Shown piece by piece: positions 1-5,244 of a stretch of DNA of 5,244 nucleotides. The stretch lies in assembly GCA_937871705.1 (NCBI GenBank), contig CALMOO010000359.1, positions 1 through 5,244 of the forward strand. The letters run 5' to 3'. Position numbers and translations under genes: made by a program. The notes beneath the pieces are model-generated. The model saw only the letters and a program-made list of their open reading frames with translations, had not been told where the DNA came from and did no database searches. This DNA comes from an uncultured Hymenobacter sp. GTDB taxonomy: Bacteria; Bacteroidota; Bacteroidia; Cytophagales; Hymenobacteraceae. The first letter of the stretch is position 1. Every line of letters begins with the position of its first letter.

Positions 1-217
1 CCGGAATGCGCCCCACCGTGTCGGCCAGCTTGCCCGAAAACGGCCGCGAGATGGCCGCCGTGAGGGTAAATAAGGCGATAATGAAGCCTTTGTACTCGCC
101 CCCGCCCAGCCGGCTGAGATGGTCGGGCAACTCAGGCAGCAGCAAATTGAAAGACAGAAAAAACAGAAACGACGACAGGCACATCAGCCAGAAGCCCCGC
201 GAGTACGAACCAAGCAT
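1..217 (-). CDS. MFS transporter, N-terminal part (runs off left edge)
   Basis: Reading the minus strand from the ATG at 217 gives an open frame of 72 codons to the window edge, with no stop. The protein opens with a short basic stretch (YSRGFW), then a hydrophobic first membrane helix at about residues 9-28. A loop containing LLLPELPDHL follows, then a second helix at about 44-58 (FIIALFTLTAAIS). The GKLADTVGR sequence at residues 62-70 fits MFS motif A, the conserved loop between helices 2 and 3. These features mark a major facilitator superfamily inner-membrane transporter, most like the drug or sugar exporters common in Hymenobacter-type genomes; the substrate cannot be told from this part. 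The ATG at 217 is preferred because the signature starts directly after it and an in-frame TAA lies about 50 bases upstream. The gene is divergent from the ABC exporter gene at 339. Confidence 0.8.
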   Translation of the reverse strand, partial: MLGSYSRGFWLMCLSSFLFFLSFNLLLPELPDHLSRLGGGEYKGFIIALFTLTAAISRPFSGKLADTVGRIP

Positions 218-236
218 AATGCGGGTAAAGGTCGGA

Positions 237-271
237 AAGTAATGCGGAATGCCGGGCCAAATGCATTACTT
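237..271. promoter_or_regulatory. 9-bp inverted repeat in divergent promoter region, possible operator
   Basis: AAGTAATGC (237-245) and GCATTACTT (263-271) are perfect reverse complements separated by 17 bases. A further TAATGCGG at 217-224 repeats the sequence at 240-247, so the TAATGC core occurs three times in about 50 bases. The element lies between the divergent starts of the MFS gene (217) and the ABC exporter gene (339), 20-54 bases upstream of the MFS ATG. That position would suit a dimeric repressor site. The role is inferred from position and symmetry only. The rest of the 218-338 spacer shows no promoter I can support on the plus strand. Confidence 0.35.
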
Positions 272-338
272 CTGGGCCCCTACCTGCCAAAACGGCCACT
301 CTCCCACCCCGGCCCCAAATGTGCCGTAGCGCAGGCCT

Positions 339-2228
339 ATGAATTGGTTATCATCATTTTTAACGAAAATCTCGGCCAAGAGCCCTACCCCCTCTCGCGG
401 CGCCGACAAGCCCGCGGTGAGCGTGCGCGAGCGTGTATCGGCGCTGCGGCATTTGCCGGCTTTTCTCAAGCTCATCTGGCAAACCTCTCCGGCCCTGACG
501 CTGGGCAACATCGTACTGCGCCTGCTGCGGGCAGCCCTGCCGCTGGCCATGCTTTACGTAGGCCGGCTTATCCTCGACGACATCGTGCAGCTCAGCCGGC
601 TGCCCGTCGCCAGCCGGGCTTTGTCACCGGTTTTTTCGCTGGTCGCGCTGGAGTTTGGCCTCGTGCTGCTGACCGATGCACTCGGCCGTGCTGTGGCGCT
701 GCTCGACTCGCTGCTCGGCGATTTATTTGCCAATGCCTCGTCGGTGCGCCTTATGCGTCACGCCGCCGAGTTGGACCTAGACCAGTTTGAAGACAGCACT
801 TTTTACGACAAACTAGAGCGCGCGCGCCGCCAAACGCTGTCGCGCTCGGTGCTCATGAGCCAGGTGCTGGCGCAGGGCCAGGATGCCGTGACGCTGGTGC
901 TGCTGGCGGCCGGGCTCGTGGCCTTTCAGCCCTGGCTGCTGGGCCTGCTGCTGCTGGCCGTGGTGCCGGCTTTTCTAGGCGAAAGCCACTTCAACGAGCG
1001 CAGCTACTCGCTCTCGCACTCCTGGACGCCCGAGCGCCGCGAGCTCGACTACCTGCGAGACACCGGCGCCAGCGACGAAACTGCTAAGGAGGTCAAAATC
1101 TTTGGCTTATCGGAGTTTCTGATTACGCGCTTCGAAACGCTGTCCGACCAGTTTTACAAGCAAAACAAGGCCCTGGCCCTGCGGCGGGCTAGCTGGGGCA
1201 CGGTGTTCGCGGCGGTGGGCGCGGCGGGCTACTACGGCGCCTACCTCTACATTATTAAGCAGGCGGTGGGCGGCACCATTTCCATTGGCCAGCTCACGTT
1301 CTTGGCGGGCTCGTTTGCTCGGCTGCGCGCCTTGCTCGAAGGCATTCTGAGCCGCTTCAGCCAAGTGGCCGATGGGGCGCTTTATTTACAGGACTTCTTC
1401 GACTTTTTTCAGATTGAGCCGCGCATCGTGCGGCCCACGCTGGGGCAAGCCGTGCGGCCATTTCCGCAGCCTATCCGCCAAGGCTTTGTTTTTGAGGGGG
1501 TAGGGTTTAAGTATAAGAATGCCGAGAAGTGGGCGCTACGCCACCTCAGCTTCGAATTGCGCGCCGGCGAAAAGCTGGCCCTGGTGGGCGAGAACGGCGC
1601 TGGCAAAACTACCCTCGTGAAGCTGCTGGCTCGCCTCTACGACCCCACCGCAGGCCGCATCCTGATCGATGGCTACGACTTGCGCGAGTACGACCCCGCC
1701 GAGCTACGCCAGGACATCGGTGTTATTTTCCAGGACTTCGTGCGCTTCCAGCTGCCTGCCGGCCAAAACCTGGCCGTGGGCCGCATTGCCGAGCGCGAAA
1801 ACCAGCCCCGCATCGAGCAAGCCGCCCACCAAAGCCTGGCCGATACGGTAATCGCCAAGCTGCCCCAGGGCTACGACCAAATGATAGGCCGGCGCTTCAA
1901 CGGGGGGGTAGACCTTAGTGGCGGCGAATGGCAAAAAATCGCCCTCGGCCGCGCCTACATGCGCGAGGCGCAGCTGCTCATTCTCGACGAGCCCACCGCC
2001 GCCCTCGATGCCCGCGCCGAGCACGAAGTCTTCGTGCGCTTCGCTGAGTTGACCAAGGGAAAAACCGCCGTACTCATCTCGCACCGCTTCAGCACGGTGC
2101 GTATGGCCGACCGCATTTTGGTAGTAGAGCACGGCCGGGTGCAGGAAATTGGCTCGCACGAAGAGCTGCTCGCTCAAGGTGGTCGTTACGCCGAGTTGTT
2201 TCAGTTGCAAGCTGCTGGCTACCGCTAG
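339..2228 (+). CDS. ABC exporter half-transporter (fused membrane and ATPase domains)
   Basis: This is a complete 629-residue protein of the ABCB-like exporter type, which works in the inner membrane as a dimer and uses ATP to export a substrate. The first 45 residues are mostly polar. Hydrophobic segments at about 52-80, 98-127, 183-213 and 287-325 form the membrane domain, probably six helices. The intracellular stretch ETAKEVKIFGL (247-257) lies between the helices. The ATPase domain has a probable A-loop aromatic at Y392, Walker A GENGAGKTT (417-425), Q-loop Q465, signature LSGGEWQ (526-532), Walker B ending D550-E551, D-loop ALDA (555-558) and H-loop H582. All catalytic positions are intact, so the protein should be active. 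The signature has E-W in place of the usual Q-Q/R; I have the impression that a subset of bacterial exporters does this. The substrate is unknown. The ATG at 339 gives a normal length and has no clear Shine-Dalgarno sequence. Confidence 0.93.
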   Translation: MNWLSSFLTKISAKSPTPSRGADKPAVSVRERVSALRHLPAFLKLIWQTSPALTLGNIVLRLLRAALPLAMLYVGRLILDDIVQLSRLPVASRALSPVFSLVALEFGLVLLTDALGRAVALLDSLLGDLFANASSVRLMRHAAELDLDQFEDSTFYDKLERARRQTLSRSVLMSQVLAQGQDAVTLVLLAAGLVAFQPWLLGLLLLAVVPAFLGESHFNERSYSLSHSWTPERRELDYLRDTGASDETAKEVKIFGLSEFLITRFETLSDQFYKQNKALALRRASWGTVFAAVGAAGYYGAYLYIIKQAVGGTISIGQLTFLAGSFARLRALLEGILSRFSQVADGALYLQDFFDFFQIEPRIVRPTLGQAVRPFPQPIRQGFVFEGVGFKYKNAEKWALRHLSFELRAGEKLALVGENGAGKTTLVKLLARLYDPTAGRILIDGYDLREYDPAELRQDIGVIFQDFVRFQLPAGQNLAVGRIAERENQPRIEQAAHQSLADTVIAKLPQGYDQMIGRRFNGGVDLSGGEWQKIALGRAYMREAQLLILDEPTAALDARAEHEVFVRFAELTKGKTAVLISHRFSTVRMADRILVVEHGRVQEIGSHEELLAQGGRYAELFQLQAAGYR

Positions 2229-2265
2229 GTTACATAAGATGAACACTAGATGAGATATAAATTTC

Positions 2266-2293
2266 TTGACGTAGCTTAGGGAATTGTTATAAA
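2266..2293 (+). promoter_or_regulatory. weak candidate promoter for the lipoprotein gene
   Basis: In the 82-base AT-richer gap between the ABC gene and the lipoprotein gene, TTGACG (2266-2271) and TATAAA (2288-2293) are 16 bases apart, resembling a sigma-70 promoter. A near match to the Bacteroidota -7 element (TAAATTTC, 2258-2265) also occurs, but it lacks an upstream TTTG at the right distance. The drop in GC supports a promoter somewhere here; the exact site is uncertain. I see no terminator after the ABC gene, so read-through is also possible. Confidence 0.3.
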
Positions 2294-2310
2294 TCCCCCC
2301 AGCTATTTCC

Positions 2311-2976
2311 ATGAAACCCATTCTTACTCTTCAGCTTATCTGCCTTTTGGGCCTCACGCTGCTCTCTAGCTGTTTCACCTCCCGGGAGGCTCGCGTCGAG
2401 TCTAATTACAGCTACCGGGGCCGCTTTCGTCATTACCGCACCTATGGGTTTATGAACAGCACCGGCCTAACCGCCGACAGCACGCACCTGAATGAAACCC
2501 TGCGCGATGCCGTGCGGCAGCGTATGCGAGTGCAGGGCTACCGCTTCGCCCGTAAAAACCCCGACCTCATGGTTAGTTTTAAGGTGTTTGAAGGCGATAT
2601 GCACTTTCCTGGCTTTCAGCGGGAAGACATTACCTACTGGGTGAAGCAGCACGACGCTGAAGACGAAGAAACCCCTGAGGAGCAGCGCCACGGCTACGTA
2701 CCCAAGCGCTTACTGCTACTCGACGGCACGCTCATGGTAACGCTCATCGACACGCGCACCGACAATGCCATCTGGAACGGTTACGCCTCGGGTGTGACGG
2801 TGCCCGAAGGCGTTCGCGGCGAATACGTGCTGGTGCGCTCGGTGCGCTCTATCTTCGACCGCTACCGCATTTTCACTGAGAATTACTTCAACGGCGGCAA
2901 CCTGGATGGCGCCATGAACGGCGAGCCCAGTGTAATGCCCACCACCGAGCCGCAGCCCACCGAAACCCCGCGCTAG
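2311..2976 (+). CDS. DUF4136-type lipoprotein
   Basis: This 221-residue protein starts with a lipoprotein signal peptide: K2, a hydrophobic core at about 4-18, and the lipobox LSSC with the lipidated cysteine at C21. The mature part looks like the DUF4136 family, which is common in Bacteroidota and Proteobacteria and has no assigned function. Features that suggest this are the HYRTYGFM opening strand (41-48), a helix with NETLRDAVRQRM (61-72) followed by GYRFARKNPDLMVSF (76-90), and the late strand pair LMVTLIDTRTDNAIWNGYASG (from 141), a typical 'property of the item, then W-x-G' end of this family. The C-terminal tail (about 200-221) is rich in P, T and E and probably disordered. No acidic surface-export signal follows C21, so the protein probably faces the periplasm. 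The family call rests on memory of its pattern. There is no obvious functional tie to either neighbour. Confidence 0.75.
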   Translation: MKPILTLQLICLLGLTLLSSCFTSREARVESNYSYRGRFRHYRTYGFMNSTGLTADSTHLNETLRDAVRQRMRVQGYRFARKNPDLMVSFKVFEGDMHFPGFQREDITYWVKQHDAEDEETPEEQRHGYVPKRLLLLDGTLMVTLIDTRTDNAIWNGYASGVTVPEGVRGEYVLVRSVRSIFDRYRIFTENYFNGGNLDGAMNGEPSVMPTTEPQPTETPR

Positions 2977-3000
2977 GAGGCTGCTCCCTACCCCCCTATT

Positions 3001-3030
3001 TTTGACCAGACCGGCTTAGGTGTACCTTTG
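3001..3030 (+). promoter_or_regulatory. Bacteroidota-type promoter of the nuo operon
   Basis: TTTG at 3001-3004 (within a run of five T) and TACCTTTG at 3023-3030 match the -33 (TTTG) and -7 (TAnnTTTG) elements of the Bacteroidota primary sigma factor, with 18 bases between them, close to the usual spacing. Transcription would start near 3037, giving a leader of about 38 bases before the nuoA ATG at 3075. The full match of the -7 element and its place ahead of the first gene of a known operon make this the best-supported promoter in the window. Confidence 0.65.
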
Positions 3031-3057
3031 CTTGTCCGCGCCAGCGTGCCCGGCCGT

Positions 3058-3075
3058 TAACTAACTGATTAGTTA
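3058..3075. repeat. 7-bp inverted repeat touching the nuoA start codon
   Basis: TAACTAA (3058-3064) and TTAGTTA (3069-3075) are perfect reverse complements around CTGA. The second arm ends on the A of the nuoA ATG. The stem is AT-rich, so an RNA hairpin here would be weak. It may simply be the low-structure, A/T-rich stretch Bacteroidota favour just before start codons. Confidence 0.3.
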
Positions 3076-3533
3076 TGCTTCTCGCCAATCTTAATTCCTA
3101 CCAGCCCAGCGATTACCTGCCCATTATCATTCAGTTTGGGTTAGCTGTAGCCTTCGTGGCCTTCGCCATGGTTGTCTCGCACCTCGTTGGCCCCAGTCGC
3201 CACAGCGCCGTCAAAGACGAGGCTTTCGAGTGCGGTATCGAGAGCGTGGGCAACGCCCGCACGCCCATCTCGGTCAAGTACTTCCTCACGGCTATTCTCT
3301 TCGTGTTGTTTGATGTGGAAGTAATTTTCATGTACCCCTGGGCCGTGAATTTTCGCCAGCTCGGCACGGCTGGGTTTGTCGAAATGATTATCTTCATGAC
3401 CCTGCTTATGGCCGGCTTTGGCTACGTTATCAAAAAAGGCATACTGCGTTGGAATGAAGCGGTACCTAGCCAAACTTTCGCGCCAAAAGCTGTGTTGGAA
3501 AAGCAGCCCGCCCAAGCTGCGCAGGCTGCTTAA
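3075..3533 (+). CDS. nuoA: NADH-quinone oxidoreductase subunit A
   Basis: NuoA is a small membrane subunit of respiratory complex I, which passes electrons from NADH to quinone and pumps protons across the inner membrane. The 152-residue product shows the three expected helices at about 13-38, 68-90 and 101-122. Between helices 1 and 2 lies the conserved loop HSAVKDEAFECGIE (43-56), with C53, which borders the quinone channel. Helix 2 carries the family motif KYFLTAILFVLFDVEVIF (68-85), with acidic D80 and E82 matching the conserved pair in the family. The C-terminal tail (about 128-152) is rich in A, Q and P and variable. The gene is led by the promoter at 3001-3030, and nuoB follows after 14 bases, as in a standard nuo operon. 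Confidence 0.96.
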   Translation: MLLANLNSYQPSDYLPIIIQFGLAVAFVAFAMVVSHLVGPSRHSAVKDEAFECGIESVGNARTPISVKYFLTAILFVLFDVEVIFMYPWAVNFRQLGTAGFVEMIIFMTLLMAGFGYVIKKGILRWNEAVPSQTFAPKAVLEKQPAQAAQAA

Positions 3534-3547
3534 TCTAGCTTATTCTC

Positions 3548-4177
3548 ATGGTTGATACCCGCGTTCCTGAAATCAAATCTGTTCCAGCCCCCGAGGGCAT
3601 TGAAGGTGCTGGCTTCTTCGCCACTTCCTTAGAAAAAGTAGTAGGCGTCGCCCGCGCCAATTCGCTGTGGCCCCTACCCTTCGCTACCTCCTGCTGCGGC
3701 ATCGAGTTCATGGCTACCATGGGCTCGCACTACGACATCTCCCGTTTTGGCTCGGAGCGCCCCAGCTTCTCACCCCGCCAAGCCGACTTGCTGATGGTGA
3801 TGGGCACTATCGCTAAGAAGATGGCCCCCATTGTAAAGCAAGTGTATGAGCAAATGGCCGAGCCCCGCTGGGTGCTAGCTATGGGCGCCTGCGCTTGCTC
3901 GGGCGGCATTTTCGACTCATACTCCGTGCTCCAAGGCATCGACCGCATCATCCCGGTCGACGTGTATGTGCCGGGCTGCCCGCCCCGCCCCGAGCAGGTG
4001 CTCGATGGCCTGAAGGCCGGGGACAAGGTGGTGACGGACGGCCTCGACCGCTTGCGCGACGGCGCCAAGGTCACCATCGCCGCGCCGAACGGTGCGGGCG
4101 ACGCGGGCGCGCCGGGCAAGGGCCGGCCGGACCGCGGCCGCAGGGGGGCACCCGAGGGCGCGCCCGCAAGCCACTGA
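3548..4177 (+). CDS. nuoB: NADH-quinone oxidoreductase subunit B, joined in frame to an MdtA tail
   Basis: The first 155 or so codons are a clear NuoB, the complex I subunit that holds iron-sulphur cluster N2 and hands electrons to quinone. N2 ligands are present as the pair C49-C50 (in ATSCCGIEF), C115 (in MGACACSGG) and C144 (in VPGCPPRP); C117 is an extra cysteine. The N-terminal extension and the WPLPFATSCC stretch suit Bacteroidota. After VLDGL (151-155) the sequence stops being NuoB: KAGDKVVTDG and what follows (156-209) is the C-terminus of an RND periplasmic adaptor. The native C-terminal helix of NuoB, about 25-30 residues in relatives, is therefore lost and replaced by a 54-residue foreign tail. 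The frame is unbroken across the join. The gene begins with ATG 14 bases after nuoA and has no strong ribosome site. Function of the hybrid is doubtful; the hybrid is most likely an artefact (see findings). Confidence 0.9.
   Translation: MVDTRVPEIKSVPAPEGIEGAGFFATSLEKVVGVARANSLWPLPFATSCCGIEFMATMGSHYDISRFGSERPSFSPRQADLLMVMGTIAKKMAPIVKQVYEQMAEPRWVLAMGACACSGGIFDSYSVLQGIDRIIPVDVYVPGCPPRPEQVLDGLKAGDKVVTDGLDRLRDGAKVTIAAPNGAGDAGAPGKGRPDRGRRGAPEGAPASH
4007..4013. other. chimeric junction (microhomology GGCCTGA)
   Basis: Here the NuoB-like protein pattern gives way to an MdtA-like one without frame loss. The bases GGC CTG A(AG) could code the Gly-Leu of NuoB's DGL and the Gly-Leu of the adaptor's GLKAG, so the exact crossover cannot be placed within a few codons. 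Composition changes too: 36 and 38 of 60 bases are G or C at 3241-3300 and 3841-3900, against 53 of 60 at 4081-4140 and 41 of 60 at 4321-4380. Confidence 0.7.
4007..4177 (+). pseudogene. mdtA: mdtA 3' fragment (RND efflux periplasmic adaptor, C-terminal tail only)
   Basis: The segment reads GLKAGDKVVTDGLDRLRDG then AKVTI, matching the end of the membrane-proximal domain of MdtA-type adaptor proteins, which bridge an RND pump to an outer-membrane channel. A variable glycine-, alanine- and arginine-rich tail follows and ends with TGA at 4175-4177. No start, signal peptide, coiled coil or lipoyl domain is present, so at least 85% of the gene is absent. Identity is supported by the mdtB gene that begins 10 bases downstream, the normal mdtA-mdtB order. 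The fragment shares its frame with the NuoB portion upstream. Confidence 0.75.
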
Positions 4178-4187
4178 GCCCTGACCT

Positions 4188-5244
4188 TTGAGCCCATCGC
4201 GCCTATTCATCCTACGTCCCGTCGGCACGACGCTGCTGATGGCGGCGATCCTGCTGGTGGGGATCATCGCCTACCGCTTCCTGCCGGTGTCGGCGCTGCC
4301 GGAGGTGGATTACCCGGCCATCCAGGTGCAGACCTTCTACCCCGGCGCCAGCCCGGAGGTGATGACCACGGCAGTCACCGCGCCGCTGGAGCGCCAGTTC
4401 GGGCAGATGCCGGGGCTTGGGCAGATGTCGTCGGTGTCCTCGGGCGGCGCCTCGGTCATCACCTTGCAGTTCGTCCTCAGCTTGAGCCTCGACGTGGCGG
4501 AACAGGAGGTCCAGGCAGCGATCAACGCCGCGACCAGCCTGCTGCCATCCGACCTGCCGGCGCCACCGATCTACAACAAGGTCAACCCGGCCGATACGCC
4601 GGTGCTGACCCTGGCCCTCACCAGCAAGACGATCCCGCTCACCGAGTTGGAGGACATCGCCGACATCCGCCTGGCGCAAAAAATCAGCCAGCAGCCCGGC
4701 GTCGGCCTGGTGACGATCAGCGGCGGCAACCGTCCGGCGGTCCGTGTCGTCGTCAATCCGCGCGCCCTGTCCGCCTACGGCCTGGCGATCGACGACGTAC
4801 GCACCATCATCGCCAACCAGAACACCGACACGCCGAAGGGCAGCTTCGACGGCCCGGCGCAAAGCTCCACCATCAACAACAACGACCAGCTCACCAGTGC
4901 CGACCAGTATCGTGACCTGATCATCGCCTACAAGAACGGCCACCCAGTACACCTACGCGACGTCGCAACAGTGGTGAACGGCGCGGAGAACAACCAACTG
5001 GCCGCCTGGGCCAACCGCACCCCCGCGGTGATCCTGAACATCCAGCGGCAGCCCGGCTCGAACGTGATCGCGGTCGTCGCCGGCATCAAGGCGCTGCTGC
5101 CCAAGCTGCAGGCGGCCATGCCGGCGGCGCTCGACGTCGCGGTGCTCAGCGACCGCACCACCACGATCCAGGCTTCCGTCAACGACGTGGAGTTCGAGCT
5201 GGGCCTGGCGGTGGCCCTCGTCGTGCTGGTGATCTTCCTGTTCC
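4188..5244 (+). CDS. mdtB: RND multidrug efflux pump subunit MdtB, N-terminal part (runs off right edge)
   Basis: The frame gives 352 codons with no stop and continues past the edge; full MdtB proteins are about 1040 residues. MdtB works with MdtC as a mixed inner-membrane RND pump that exports drugs and bile-salt-like compounds using the proton gradient. Visible parts are a first membrane helix at about 10-30 (after SRLFILRPVG), the periplasmic porter start PVSALPEVDYPAIQV (33-47), the stretch YPGASPEVMTTAVTAPLERQ (51-70), SSGGASVITLQF (84-95), EQEVQAAINAATSLLPSDLP (105-124), VLSDRTTTIQASV (319-331) and the beginning of helix 2 at about 338-352. Residues such as SALPEVDYP and SSGGAS match MdtB rather than MdtC. 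The TTG at 4188 is chosen as the start because it gives SPSRLFILRP, the usual MdtB opening, and an in-frame TGA (4182-4184) blocks anything further upstream. Codon use is unlike that of nuoA and the ABC gene. Confidence 0.9.
   Translation, partial: MSPSRLFILRPVGTTLLMAAILLVGIIAYRFLPVSALPEVDYPAIQVQTFYPGASPEVMTTAVTAPLERQFGQMPGLGQMSSVSSGGASVITLQFVLSLSLDVAEQEVQAAINAATSLLPSDLPAPPIYNKVNPADTPVLTLALTSKTIPLTELEDIADIRLAQKISQQPGVGLVTISGGNRPAVRVVVNPRALSAYGLAIDDVRTIIANQNTDTPKGSFDGPAQSSTINNNDQLTSADQYRDLIIAYKNGHPVHLRDVATVVNGAENNQLAAWANRTPAVILNIQRQPGSNVIAVVAGIKALLPKLQAAMPAALDVAVLSDRTTTIQASVNDVEFELGLAVALVVLVIFLF

Noticed and set aside
234..261. Bacteroidota promoter on the minus strand for the MFS gene (TTTG at 261-258, TACTTTCC at 241-234)
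   Set aside because: The -7 element has two mismatches in its TTTG half and the spacing is short, so it is not strong enough to list as a promoter.
119..790. A 223-codon plus-strand frame overlapping the MFS gene and the start of the ABC gene
   Set aside because: Its translation is rich in R, A and P, with no recognisable domain. It crosses the divergent spacer and overlaps two supported genes in other frames.
1704..2321. A 205-codon open frame on the minus strand
   Set aside because: It is antisense to the ATPase domain of the ABC exporter, where every motif is present on the plus strand. The long frame is a by-product of GC-biased third positions.
2972..3004. GGAG-GCTG-CTCC hairpin followed by a T run, as a terminator for the lipoprotein gene
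   Set aside because: The stem is only 4 bp plus a bulged extension, the T run lies over 10 bases away, and those T bases belong to the -33 element of the nuo promoter.
4134..4141. GCGGCCGC, a NotI site, as a possible cloning-vector or linker scar
   Set aside because: It lies about 120 bases after the point where protein identity changes, inside a continuous adaptor tail of very high GC, where such an 8-mer can arise by chance.
4212..4952. A 246-codon open frame on the minus strand
   Set aside because: It lies antisense to the strongly supported mdtB frame. The translation is low-complexity, rich in V, D, G and R, as expected for the shadow of a high-GC gene.

Overview
The window reads as two unrelated pieces of bacterial DNA joined near position 4010. 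Positions 1 to about 4010 look like a Bacteroidota chromosome, most like Hymenobacter or a close relative (Cytophagales). The reasons are the protein flavours, moderately high GC (about 60% in lines I counted by hand), weak or absent Shine-Dalgarno sequences, and a promoter ahead of nuoA that fits the Bacteroidota consensus (TTTG, then TAnnTTTG). From about 4010 to the end, the DNA looks proteobacterial: GC is higher (68-88% in lines counted), codon use differs, and the genes belong to an MdtABC-type RND efflux operon.

Layout, left to right. Positions 1-217 (minus strand) hold the N-terminal part of a major facilitator superfamily transporter that runs off the left edge. A divergent intergenic region (218-338) contains a perfect 9-bp inverted repeat that could be an operator. 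Positions 339-2228 encode a complete ABC exporter half-transporter (membrane domain plus ATPase). A short gap with a weak promoter candidate follows. Positions 2311-2976 encode a lipoprotein of the DUF4136 type. A clear Bacteroidota-type promoter at 3001-3030 then drives nuoA (3075-3533) and nuoB (from 3548), the first two genes of the respiratory complex I operon.

nuoB does not end as nuoB. After codon 155 or so it runs in frame into the C-terminal tail of an MdtA-like RND periplasmic adaptor and stops at 4177. An mdtB-like inner-membrane RND pump gene starts at 4188 with TTG and runs off the right edge. The expected nuoB C-terminus and nuoC/nuoD are missing.

The most economical reading is a chimeric contig or clone, joined at a short stretch shared by both genes (GGCCTGA or similar). 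A true recombination event is possible but would be expected to break complex I, unless another nuo copy exists. Apart from this join, the genes are ordinary housekeeping and transport functions. I see no RNA gene, CRISPR array, insertion sequence, toxin-antitoxin or defence locus, and no convincing new system.
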